Positions 56,764 to 64,000 of a stretch of DNA of 64,000 bases are shown here, piece after piece (the stretch's first letter is position 1; each line of letters starts with the position of its first letter). The notes beneath the pieces are model-generated. The model had not been told where the DNA came from. It searched no databases and saw only the letters and a list, made by a program, of their open reading frames with translations. The translations under genes and the position numbers were made by a program. Source of the DNA: Peptoniphilus_A olsenii (lineage in GTDB: Bacteria; Bacillota; Clostridia; Tissierellales; Peptoniphilaceae); contig NZ_JBEPMA010000002.1 in NCBI RefSeq assembly GCF_040545475.1, forward strand, positions 186,001-250,000. Direction: 5' to 3'.

Positions 56764-59230
56764 TTTCTATCCCTTCCTTTAATTCTTCTGGTTTAGTTGT
56801 CATTAACTTATACAATTTTGTATCTTTAGGGAATCTATCTACAAAAGGTACTATTGTGTTTCCGTAGAATAGTAATCCCTCTCCCTCATTGGAATTTGTT
56901 ACGTAGGATAACTGATAAAGAGATATATTTAACTTGTTAGCTAAAATTTCCCTATCACCACTAGCTTGATTAAGCATTAAGATAAAATCTGTGTTATCAA
57001 ATATATTTTCTATTTCAGGACTGGCTAAAAGGTCCTTTACATTTTGAGTTAAACCTGTTGGAATACCTCCCCATTTTCTAAATCTCTTCCAAATTTCTAT
57101 GGAATATGAGGCTGTTTGTTCTTCTCTTAAAAGCAAATGGAATTCGTCACAGTAATATCTGGTTTCCTTCTTATTTCTATTAATAGTTACTCTATTCCAC
57201 ACTTGATCTTGAACAATTAACATACCTATTTTTCTAAGTTGCTTTCCTAATTCCTTAATGTCATAACAAAGAATTCTATTTCCTGTATCTACATTAGTCC
57301 TATGGTTAAATACATTAAGACTACCTTTGACATAAATTTCCATTTCTACCGCTAATTTTTTCCCTACATTTTCTTCTTGTTTTAAAAGTAAATTATATAA
57401 ATCTTCTAAAATTGGCATATTTTCAGGAATGGGATTGTCGAAGTAATCCTTATATAATATTGGAAGACATCTATCAATTACTGAAGTTTCTTCTGCACTT
57501 AATCCTTCCTTTCCTACTACAAGTTCAAACAGTGAAAGAATAAAGTCAGACTTTAAAGATAAGGGATTGTCTTCATCGGCATAGTCTACATTTATATCCA
57601 ACGGGTTTATATAATCCTTACTTGTTGGCGATATTTTTATAACTTCTCCACCTAATGCCTTAGTTAAATTTCCATACTCACCTTCAGGATCACAGATAAT
57701 GATGTCATCTTGTGTGATTAAAAAAGCATTGGTAATTTCTCTTTTAGCTGAAAAAGATTTACCGCTACCAGGCGTTCCAAGTATTAAACCGTTTGGATTC
57801 TTTAAAAGCTTTCTATCCGTCATAATGATGTTACGACTTAAAGCATTTAATCCGTAGTATAAGCTCTCTCCTTCTAAGCACAACTCTTCTGTTGTAAAAG
57901 GAATAAAGACTGCTGTAGAGCTAGTTGTAAGTCCTCTTTTTATTTCGATTTCATTTTTTCCAAGTGGCAGGGAGGAAATTAGTCCTTGTTCCTGTCTATA
58001 GTTAAGGTTTTTCAATACACAATTATGCCTACCTGCTATTGAATTTAGTTGAAAGATTATATTACTCAATTTCTTTCTACTTTTTTCCATATTTGTAAAC
58101 AAAATAGTTATTACAAACATTCTCTCATTATGATTTTGAAGTTCTACCAATAGTTTCTTAGCATCATTACCATAGGTAATTAAATCGCTTGGAAGAATAT
58201 CAATATCATATCCTGATCTTATAGCCTTCTTATTTTCTTCAATTTTCATTTTATCCAAGTCCGTTATTTTTCTTTTAATCATCTTTATAGCTTCTGTTTG
58301 ATCAATGGAATTTATATGAAATGTTACAATCATATTTTCTTCAACCCCTAAAAATTCTGATAATAATCTATCTGATAATTCAGGTGCTAGAATTTGTAGA
58401 AAGTTTACTTCTCCAAAGTATTCTCCAATTTTAAATTGATTGTGAGATGAAAAGTTAAATGATGCTGGTACTATATAATCCTTAGTAGATAGTCCACTAT
58501 ATTTTAGGTCTTCAAATGAAAAAACAAAATTCTTATTTGGATTTAAGATATCGTGAATAACCTTTAACCTTTCATATCCACTTAATACATAAGCTTTTAC
58601 TCCCATCTGCTTAAAGTTATTTAATATATCCATTTCCATTCTTTCAAGTCTTGTAGTTGCCTCTTTTAAATCTTGTGCTTGTAAGCTAAAGGTGATATAC
58701 ATATATTTAGTAAGTCCATTATTTCCTTTTTGACTCTGATTTTTTAGCATTTCCCTGTACTCTTTTCGTATTTCATTATATGAATCGTTTCTATCCGGAA
58801 CATTGATGTTTTTTTCTACTTCTTCATTTTTTCCTATGCGATTAATATATGAAAGTTCTATATCAACACTTGGATCAAAATAGTTTAAAAAACTTGAAAA
58901 TTCATTAAATATACTTTCCTTATCTTCTTCTGTTGAAAGCTGGTAGTTAATATCTAAAAAACGTATCATTTTATTAAATTTGTTCTTCTCAACTTGGCAA
59001 ATCCCATTTCTCAACATTCTTAAATAAGGGATTGTTTCCTGAACGCTCTTTTTCTTCTTCCCACCAAAAAAGGAAAGCTTCTTTTTGGGCTTTCCTTTTT
59101 CTTTAGAAATATTTGCTTTTTTCATCTTTTTTTGACTTATACTAATGCTTTTTAAATCTTCTTTTTGTTTTTTTAAATTTCTTTTTTCTTGATTTAATTT
59201 TTTCTGTTGTTTTTTCTGTATTTGATTCAT
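56735..59230 (-). CDS. virB4: VirB4/TraE-type conjugation ATPase
   Basis: 831 residues. A lysine-rich N-terminus of about 65 residues precedes the CagE/TrbE-VirB4 domain. Walker A is GTPGSGKSFSAK (about 485-496), Walker B-type sequence (DIIICDPEGEYG) follows shortly, and later motifs include YCDEFHLLL and GGIPTGLTQNVKDLL. VirB4 energises assembly and substrate transfer of the type IV secretion channel. It overlaps the PrgI gene by 4 bp and the methyltransferase gene by 29 bp. Confidence 0.95.
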   Translation of the reverse strand: MNQIQKKQQKKLNQEKRNLKKQKEDLKSISISQKKMKKANISKEKGKPKKKLSFFGGKKKKSVQETIPYLRMLRNGICQVEKNKFNKMIRFLDINYQLSTEEDKESIFNEFSSFLNYFDPSVDIELSYINRIGKNEEVEKNINVPDRNDSYNEIRKEYREMLKNQSQKGNNGLTKYMYITFSLQAQDLKEATTRLERMEMDILNNFKQMGVKAYVLSGYERLKVIHDILNPNKNFVFSFEDLKYSGLSTKDYIVPASFNFSSHNQFKIGEYFGEVNFLQILAPELSDRLLSEFLGVEENMIVTFHINSIDQTEAIKMIKRKITDLDKMKIEENKKAIRSGYDIDILPSDLITYGNDAKKLLVELQNHNERMFVITILFTNMEKSRKKLSNIIFQLNSIAGRHNCVLKNLNYRQEQGLISSLPLGKNEIEIKRGLTTSSTAVFIPFTTEELCLEGESLYYGLNALSRNIIMTDRKLLKNPNGLILGTPGSGKSFSAKREITNAFLITQDDIIICDPEGEYGNLTKALGGEVIKISPTSKDYINPLDINVDYADEDNPLSLKSDFILSLFELVVGKEGLSAEETSVIDRCLPILYKDYFDNPIPENMPILEDLYNLLLKQEENVGKKLAVEMEIYVKGSLNVFNHRTNVDTGNRILCYDIKELGKQLRKIGMLIVQDQVWNRVTINRNKKETRYYCDEFHLLLREEQTASYSIEIWKRFRKWGGIPTGLTQNVKDLLASPEIENIFDNTDFILMLNQASGDREILANKLNISLYQLSYVTNSNEGEGLLFYGNTIVPFVDRFPKDTKLYKLMTTKPEELKEGIEIDRQREVKN

Positions 59231-59565
59231 TTACTCCTTTCCTTTCTTTGTTTCTTTATATCATAAATACATTCTGTCTTGTATATCCTTATACTTGTCT
59301 GTCTTTTCTTATCTATAATATACTTTAAATATTTTTCAAAATAGATCCCGTCCTTTTCATAAAGAGTTGCAAATATTATAGGAAAAGACACACCTATCAT
59401 AATTAACATAGATAGGTCATTAGGCAGCACTTTTTTTACCATTAAATATACTGGAAAGCCTATTAGACCTGCAATTGTAAATCCAATTAATTGTCTTTTT
59501 GTTAGATTTAGAGCTACCTTTGTTTTTACTTTCGTTAAGTCCTTTGGGACATTTACATAAGCCAT
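59227..59565 (-). CDS. PrgI-family small membrane protein
   Basis: 112 residues. It starts with VNVPKDLTKVKTKVALNLTKRQL, typical of PrgI, then has two membrane segments (about 28-47 and 53-70) and a basic tail. PrgI proteins sit next to virB4 in Gram-positive T4SS loci and are thought to be the VirB3 counterpart. Overlaps on both sides (1 bp and 4 bp) show tight coupling. Confidence 0.88.
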   Translation of the reverse strand: MAYVNVPKDLTKVKTKVALNLTKRQLIGFTIAGLIGFPVYLMVKKVLPNDLSMLIMIGVSFPIIFATLYEKDGIYFEKYLKYIIDKKRQTSIRIYKTECIYDIKKQRKERSK

Positions 59566-59825
59566 TATTCTAAACCCTCTAAGTAAAAGCCATATATGTC
59601 TTCTCTGTTCAGATCTTCTAATGATTTTCCCATATTCACTGCTATTTCTAAGACTTTTTCATTCGTTTCTTCTCTATTATCTAAAACTTCCGATATTTTT
59701 CTTATAATCATTCTATTTTGTATTTCTCTTGTAATATATCCCCCTATTAAAAGTATTGGGAGTCCTATTGTTCCAAGTGTTTTTAGATTGATTTTTTTGT
59801 CCTTTTTTCTTCTAATTTTCATCAT
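59565..59825 (-). CDS. Small membrane protein of the T4SS operon, unknown function
   Basis: 86 residues: a very basic N-terminus, one membrane segment at about 17-32 (LGTIGLPILLIGGYI) and a charged helical C-terminus. It lies between the VirB6-like and PrgI genes with a 1-bp overlap with the latter. I do not recognise a named family. Position in Tn1549-like modules suggests an accessory channel protein. Confidence 0.65.
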   Translation of the reverse strand: MMKIRRKKDKKINLKTLGTIGLPILLIGGYITREIQNRMIIRKISEVLDNREETNEKVLEIAVNMGKSLEDLNREDIYGFYLEGLE

Positions 59826-59839
59826 CTTCTCCTTTTTTA

Positions 59840-60703
59840 TTAATGAGCATTTAAAATTGATTTTGCAATACTTCCTGATTTCATCATAGTTATACCAAGT
59901 ATTAAGGTGTATCCTAGTAATTCAAAAATACTTTTGTGTATGTCTGATATATTTAAAGTCTTAACAAGTACGGCATAAATTCCTACGCATATAAGTAGGA
60001 ATAAACCTTGCAAGCCAAGTGCGAAGAGCCCTCTTATATAGTTTGTTCCAATACTTCCCCATTCTTTATTGCCCATTGTGGCAAAAGGTATGGCGCAAAC
60101 TGAAGTATAAATATATATTTCTATCATCCTGCCGTATAGAATAACTGTAATGAGTATTGATATCCCTTGAATTATCATCTTTACAATTGATGTCTCTAGT
60201 ACTATAGTCATTAATTTTCCTATTGACTCTCCTTTTAGGCTATCTACCATATTAGCTATATCACCTGGAGAAACTTTTGCACTAGCATTTGCCACACCTG
60301 CTGCCTTTCCTATTAAATTCTGTGCCACATCAAATACTGCCATAGAAAAGTCAAAAGCATGAGATACAAGCCATACTGCTATCCACATTTTTATCATATA
60401 TTTAAAAAAATCAAAGGTATCTGTGTCATGCATATTATTTTTGTTCATTACCATTTGAATTAATTCAATACATAGTACAGCCGTTATGATAAGACCTGCT
60501 ATGGGAAGTATTACATTTTCTGAAATAGACTTTATGAAGTGAAAAACCTCCGAGTTCCATCCACTCGGAGTCTTTCCTACCTCATTTGCTATCGTTGATA
60601 CTTTGTCATTTATATCAAGGAGCATTCCGCTTAAATTTTCCTTGATCATATCAATAAGTATCTCCGAAAAAAACTCTTTGATCTTATCTACTATATTAAA
60701 CAT
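59840..60703 (-). CDS. VirB6/TrbL-like polytopic membrane protein
   Basis: 287 residues with about six membrane segments after an amphipathic N-terminus (about 60-85, 105-125, 180-200, 205-225, 235-260, 265-280). Its size and position between the Maff2-like and PrgI genes match VirB6-like (CD0411/TrbL-type) proteins of Gram-positive ICEs, which form the inner-membrane part of the transfer channel. Confidence 0.8.
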   Translation of the reverse strand: MFNIVDKIKEFFSEILIDMIKENLSGMLLDINDKVSTIANEVGKTPSGWNSEVFHFIKSISENVILPIAGLIITAVLCIELIQMVMNKNNMHDTDTFDFFKYMIKMWIAVWLVSHAFDFSMAVFDVAQNLIGKAAGVANASAKVSPGDIANMVDSLKGESIGKLMTIVLETSIVKMIIQGISILITVILYGRMIEIYIYTSVCAIPFATMGNKEWGSIGTNYIRGLFALGLQGLFLLICVGIYAVLVKTLNISDIHKSIFELLGYTLILGITMMKSGSIAKSILNAH

Positions 60704-60704
60704 T

Positions 60705-60920
60705 TTATTTTAACACGTTTGCTAATAGCGGTATTAGTTTTAAACCTATGAGTACAATTCCCCCTCCAGCCATAAGCTGCTTAATACCTTGAGATTTAGC
60801 ACCAGGGTTGTCATTCCCATAACCTTCCATCAGGTTGATAACACCCCATGCTCCAAGCCCTGCACCAATTGCTGTAACTAATATTTTTAATACATTTACT
60901 GCTTGTGTAAAAAATTCCAT
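60705..60920 (-). CDS. Maff2-family small membrane protein
   Basis: 71 residues with two hydrophobic helices separated by a polar turn containing NLMEGYGNDNPGAKSQGI, a hallmark of Maff2 proteins, and then MAGGGIVLIG. VirB2-like (pilin-type) function has been suggested for small two-helix proteins at this position; that is inference. It is 1 bp from the next gene and abuts the preceding SSB-like gene. Confidence 0.82.
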   Translation of the reverse strand: MEFFTQAVNVLKILVTAIGAGLGAWGVINLMEGYGNDNPGAKSQGIKQLMAGGGIVLIGLKLIPLLANVLK

Positions 60921-61244
60921 TTATATTTCCTCCTCTTTTTCTTCTTTTTCAATTTTATTTATGTGCTTTACTATAAAATTTTTAAATGTCTTGTCTTCTT
61001 TTTTTGTTTCCTTAAAATATCCAAAAATATGGATGTATTCTCCACTTTTAAATTCCTTCACACTTTTTGCCTTTTCTCCGTAGAGATTACAGTAGATATA
61101 TTCTTTTTTAACCTTTCCTTCTTCTTTGTTCTTTCTAACTATTGTGAAGTTAGCTACTTCTTTTTCTCCTTCCTTTGTATCTATTGCAGTTGTTTTTATT
61201 TCTCCTACTAGATTTCCATTAATATTTAGCATTTCTCTTTCCAT
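60921..61244 (-). CDS. Small SSB-like OB-fold protein of the transfer operon
   Basis: 107 residues: NINGNLVGEIKT, VANFTIVRKNKEEG, YIYCNLYGEKAKSV and GEYIHIFGYFKE match the strands of an SSB OB fold, shorter than a normal SSB and without an acidic C-terminal tip of the DDIPF type. It resembles the C-terminal domain of the 380-residue protein at 34043-35185. It begins just after a terminator hairpin, so it may start a new transcript of the T4SS genes. GGAG precedes ATG 61244. Confidence 0.72.
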   Translation of the reverse strand: MEREMLNINGNLVGEIKTTAIDTKEGEKEVANFTIVRKNKEEGKVKKEYIYCNLYGEKAKSVKEFKSGEYIHIFGYFKETKKEDKTFKNFIVKHINKIEKEEKEEEI

Positions 61245-61266
61245 TTGTTCTATCTCCTTTATTCCA

Positions 61267-61295
61267 TAAAAAAAGCGATAGTTTTCTCTATCGCT
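61267..61295 (-). terminator. Terminator upstream of the SSB-like gene
   Basis: Minus-strand AGCGATAG-AGAAAA-CTATCGCT (61274-61295) followed by seven T. It is the second of two terminators between the Abi_2 gene and the T4SS genes and may originally have ended the virD4-side transcript. Confidence 0.8.
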
Positions 61296-61386
61296 TCTAC
61301 TTCTAATTCATTAATATTTCATTTTTCTCTGTATCTTATTTTTTCGGCTCATCTCGTATATATTTCATTCTTCCTCCTTTGGGCAT

Positions 61387-61417
61387 AAAAAAACACCGAA
61401 ATGTTTTTTTTCGGTGT
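61387..61417 (-). terminator. Terminator of the Abi_2 gene
   Basis: Minus-strand ACACCGAA...TTCGGTGT (61393-61417) followed by a T run. It lies 19 bp beyond the Abi_2 stop codon, so the Abi cassette has its own promoter and terminator. Confidence 0.82.
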
Positions 61418-61435
61418 AAATTTCTCTATTTAATT

Positions 61436-62299
61436 TTATGGTTTTAGTAATTCTTTCCAGTTTTCTATAAAGCCAACATGCCTTAGTTCAATATTTTCAT
61501 ATCTTGCTATTAGTTCCGTTAAATCATGATAAAATTTTTTGTAATTTTCTTCTTCAGAAACTATTTTAAGATTTACTAATGTAGCAAATATTGTGTTGTT
61601 TGAAATATTCTTTTTTAAATATTCTTTATATAGCTTTGGTGATTTTGTAAGCTTTGCTCCATATAGCCTGCCATAATGGGCACATATATTTCTTATATAG
61701 GCAAAATTTTCTATCCAAGATTCAAAGTAATGGTAGTCTGTATGAAAGACTTTTGCAATTTTACTTTTATCTTCATTTTTCATATTTTTATACATTTTAG
61801 ATAAAGTTCCAAAACTTGCTACTTCTATCACTGCATATAGCGGAATTTCTCCACCTTCATAATTGTCTTTAAAGTTTTTTATAAATGGTGAGCGTCTATT
61901 TCTTTTAACTTCCCTTGTTAATTCTTCTAGTACCCTTTCTTGTTCCTTTTGTTTCTCAAAATTATTCATATCTTTATATGAAAAGTTCCCATATTTTAAA
62001 GAAAAATAGTTTGTGATAACTGCTCTTAAAGAAACTTCAATATGTTCTATTGTTCCAAATATGAGTTGTCTAAGTTCTCTATCAAATTTATATAAACTTA
62101 CAATATCTTCAAAACTCATTCCTGATATATATCTTCCATCTTTTTTTAATGTGATACTATAAGCTTTAATCAGCCTGTAATAGGATATTCTTCCAAGAAT
62201 TTTCTCAGCATAAGTTTTATCTTCTACTAAAAGTCCTAAGTCTATTAAGTTTTTTACTTGATTTTCTATACTAATCGGTTCTTGATGAATTTTTTTCAT
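61436..62299 (-). CDS. Abi_2 (AbiD/AbiF-like) HEPN-type abortive-infection protein
   Basis: 287 residues from ATG 62299, chosen because TTAGGAG lies just upstream; an in-frame ATG at 62338 falls inside the RNA hairpin. Family features: RISYYRLIKAYS near the N-terminus, YKFDRELRQLI with LRAVITNYF, and the HEPN RNase motif R-x4-H as RNICAHYGRLY (about 218-228). Abi_2 proteins stop phage growth by killing or arresting the host, probably by RNA cleavage. The gene sits alone between virD4 and the SSB-like gene with its own promoter, hairpin leader and terminator, so it looks like an inserted defence cassette. Confidence 0.88.
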   Translation of the reverse strand: MKKIHQEPISIENQVKNLIDLGLLVEDKTYAEKILGRISYYRLIKAYSITLKKDGRYISGMSFEDIVSLYKFDRELRQLIFGTIEHIEVSLRAVITNYFSLKYGNFSYKDMNNFEKQKEQERVLEELTREVKRNRRSPFIKNFKDNYEGGEIPLYAVIEVASFGTLSKMYKNMKNEDKSKIAKVFHTDYHYFESWIENFAYIRNICAHYGRLYGAKLTKSPKLYKEYLKKNISNNTIFATLVNLKIVSEEENYKKFYHDLTELIARYENIELRHVGFIENWKELLKP

Positions 62300-62311
62300 T
62301 TTTTCTCCTAA

Positions 62312-62364
62312 AATCAAATGACCCGACTTGGTCCGCATTGTTAAGAGGCGTGTCGGGTACTGTT
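62312..62364 (-). ncRNA. GC-rich hairpin RNA upstream of Abi_2, candidate abiF-type RNA
   Basis: ACCCGAC (A CGC ... GCG GACCAA) GTCGGGT forms 7-bp perfect outer arms plus an inner 3-bp stem (62321-62358), strikingly GC-rich for this window. It begins about 6 nt after the predicted transcription start of a perfect promoter. Conserved RNAs located upstream of abiF/Abi_2 genes are known (abiF RNA, from memory). Position fits; I cannot confirm the covariance match. Confidence 0.6.
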
Positions 62365-62370
62365 GGCATT

Positions 62371-62399
62371 ATTATATGTTATAAAATATTTTTTGTCAA
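62371..62399 (-). promoter_or_regulatory. Perfect consensus promoter of the Abi_2/RNA cassette
   Basis: Minus strand: TTGACA (62394-62399), 17-bp spacer, TATAAT (62371-62376). Such a perfect promoter suggests abundant transcription of the hairpin RNA, as expected of an RNA regulator or antitoxin rather than of a low-level toxin gene. Confidence 0.88.
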
Positions 62400-62455
62400 G
62401 TATTTTCTTTTAATCTTTCCTAAATAGCTATCTTACTTCTTATTTAATTTTAAAT

Positions 62456-64000
62456 TTATTCATCTAATATTTCAACTACCATACTCTCTTTTAACTTAAC
62501 CTCATCTTTTCTCTGTAGGTATTTCTCTATGTCAAATATATTTCTCTTATCATAATCTTCCAATAACTTGTAATTCTTATGCTTTGTAATATCAAATTTA
62601 TAAGATAAGAAAGGTCTTACTCCTCTTAGTTGGTATATACACTTACCACCATCCATTACAGTTATTTCATCTTGACTCATAAGTTCCTTACCGGTTTTTT
62701 GATAATTTAAACCAAAGCTCTTTTGATTTGATCTTGTTTCTGATGTGTTATATAGGTCTATGGTTTCTTTGCCTAGGCTTTCAGATAATTCTTTTAATGT
62801 TGTTCTTTCTTTGCCTCCTAAAAATAATGTAGAATCACAATTGCCAACTATGGTATCTGCATTATCTTTATAGATACTTTTTAGTTGTGATTGTGCTTGT
62901 AATATTATACAAGCTGATATTTCTCTACTTCTAATAGTTGCTATCAGCTTTTCAAATTTAGGAATTAAGCCGATATTTGCGAATTCATCAAGTAGGCATC
63001 TCACATGAACAGGAAGTCTTCCGCCATATTCATCATCTGCTTTATCACATAATAGATTAAATAATTGTGAGTACATTATTGATACTACAAAGTTAAATGT
63101 ATCATCTGTATCCGATATTATTACGAATAAAGCTGTTTTCTTTTCTCCAAGTGTATCAAGTTCCAGTTCATCTTCTTTCATTAAGTCCCTAAGTTCCTGA
63201 ATATCAAATGGAGCAAGCCTTGCTCCACAGGATATAAGGATTGATTTGGCAGTTTTTCCTGCTGCAAGTTTGTATTTCTTATATTGTTTTACTGCGAAAT
63301 GGTTTGGCTTTTCTTTTTCTAATGCTTCAAACATATAGTCTACTGCATTTTTAAAATTTTCATCTTCTTCTCTTACTTCACTTGCATCTATCATAGCAAG
63401 TAGAGTTGTAAAGTTCTGTTCTTCTTTAGGAGCTTCATACCAGATATATCCTATAAGTGCTGTGTAATAGAGTTTTTCAGCTTTCACCCAAAAATCCTCA
63501 GTTGATTTTTCTCCTTCTCCCTTGGTATTTGCGATTATTGTTTGTACTAATTTCAAAATATCTTTTTCACTTTTCAAGTATGCAAATGGATTATATCTCA
63601 TGGATTTTTTAAAGTTTATTGTGTTTAGTATTTTTATCTCATATCCATTTCTTTCCAACATTTTCCCACATTCTAGGACTAATGTTCCTTTTGGATCGGT
63701 CACTACATATGAAGAGTGCATTTGCATGAGATTTGGCTTTACAAAGAACCTTGTTTTACCACTACCAGAACCTCCAATTACCAATACATTTTTATTCCTA
63801 GCATATTTTGGATTTTTAGGTCTATTGTTCATGGTAAGTCTTTCAGTTTGAGTTAGTAGCACATTGTTTTCAAACTTCTTGTCAATGTATGGCTCAATAT
63901 CTTTTTCATTTCCCCATCTTGCCGATCCATATTCTCTGCCCTCTCTAAACTTTTTTGCTTTTTTCTTTTTCTGTATAAGGATTAACTTAATAACTACTGA
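62456..64000 (-). CDS. virD4: VirD4-type coupling protein, 5' end outside window
   Basis: The frame is open from the right edge of the window to the stop at 62456 (514 codons visible). The upstream part includes EYGSARWGNEKDIEP, a conserved N-terminal VirD4/TcpA feature, so the GTG at 63862 is not the start. Walker A GGSGSGKTRFFV is at about 75 of the visible part, followed by VVTDPKGTLV, LLDEFANIGLIP (Walker B region), ILQAQSQL and NCDSTLFLGG. The membrane-spanning N-terminus is missing. It is an ATPase that docks the relaxase-DNA complex to the T4SS channel, serving the relaxase at 23358-24725. Confidence 0.95.
   Translation of the reverse strand, partial: SVVIKLILIQKKKKAKKFREGREYGSARWGNEKDIEPYIDKKFENNVLLTQTERLTMNNRPKNPKYARNKNVLVIGGSGSGKTRFFVKPNLMQMHSSYVVTDPKGTLVLECGKMLERNGYEIKILNTINFKKSMRYNPFAYLKSEKDILKLVQTIIANTKGEGEKSTEDFWVKAEKLYYTALIGYIWYEAPKEEQNFTTLLAMIDASEVREEDENFKNAVDYMFEALEKEKPNHFAVKQYKKYKLAAGKTAKSILISCGARLAPFDIQELRDLMKEDELELDTLGEKKTALFVIISDTDDTFNFVVSIMYSQLFNLLCDKADDEYGGRLPVHVRCLLDEFANIGLIPKFEKLIATIRSREISACIILQAQSQLKSIYKDNADTIVGNCDSTLFLGGKERTTLKELSESLGKETIDLYNTSETRSNQKSFGLNYQKTGKELMSQDEITVMDGGKCIYQLRGVRPFLSYKFDITKHKNYKLLEDYDKRNIFDIEKYLQRKDEVKLKESMVVEILDE

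Noticed and set aside
61336..61368. A 10-codon frame (MKYIRDEPKK) with a good AGGAGG site between the two terminators near 61.3 kb
   Set aside because: Too short to support as a gene and not followed by a controlled coding region at a leader-like distance. The ribosome site could be a remnant of the original start of the T4SS transcript.

Overview
The window is very AT-rich. Codon use, the AGGAGG-type ribosome sites and the gene families point to a low-GC Gram-positive host, either a Clostridia/Tissierellia-type anaerobe (Peptoniphilus/Anaerococcus-like) or a streptococcus carrying DNA of that origin. No chromosomal housekeeping gene, rRNA or tRNA is visible, so the whole window looks like the inside of one large integrative conjugative element (ICE) of the Tn1549/CTn type. 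Neither end of the element is in view.

Region 1 (1-22.3 kb, minus strand) is a metallophore gene cluster of the yersiniabactin/pyochelin/equibactin type. In transcription order it encodes an editing thioesterase, a phosphopantetheinyl transferase, an aryl-AMP ligase, an HMWP2-like NRPS (ArCP-Cy-A-MT*-PCP-Cy-PCP), a thiazolinyl-imine reductase, a free-standing cyclization domain, a free-standing MT*-PCP protein, a saccharopine-dehydrogenase-like protein, a second reductase paralogue, a PchF-like NRPS (Cy-A*-MT-PCP-TE) and a third reductase paralogue that runs off the left edge. Four Cy domains and four peptidyl carriers face a single intact adenylation domain. This predicts an aryl-capped chain of up to four Cys-derived rings. 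A DtxR-type repressor gene sits just upstream with its own terminator. The operon has a consensus promoter with a DtxR-like palindrome at the predicted start of transcription.

Region 2 (22.3-25.5 kb) holds the mobilisation functions on the plus strand: 9-bp tandem repeats and palindromes (candidate oriT), mobC and a relaxase, followed by a decayed IS256-family transposase.

Region 3 (25.5-33.7 kb, minus strand) is a RiPP operon. It encodes a 33-residue precursor ending in a Cys/Trp-rich core, a radical SAM/SPASM enzyme, a PqqD-M50 membrane protease, a membrane-anchored spermidine-synthase-like enzyme, a two-gene ABC transporter, and a ComP/ComA-like histidine kinase with a LuxR-type regulator. 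The precursor promoter carries direct repeats over its -35 box, which suggests autoregulation.

Region 4 (34-64 kb, minus strand) is the conjugation module: VirD4 coupling protein, Maff2-like and VirB6-like proteins, PrgI, VirB4, a beta-class DNA methyltransferase, an NlpC/P60 hydrolase, DUF4315, a coiled-coil surface protein, DUF4366, topoisomerase III, a 3643-residue methylase-helicase and an SSB-like protein. Two defence/addiction cassettes with RNA components interrupt it. One is a type III ToxIN-like locus whose toxin gene is frameshifted. The other is an Abi_2 (HEPN) gene preceded by a strong promoter and a GC-rich RNA hairpin.

The element therefore appears to combine self-transfer, metal scavenging and repressor control, a modified-peptide system with its own sensor, and RNA-linked defence. 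Coordinates were read by eye. Family names come from motifs and memory, with no database search.
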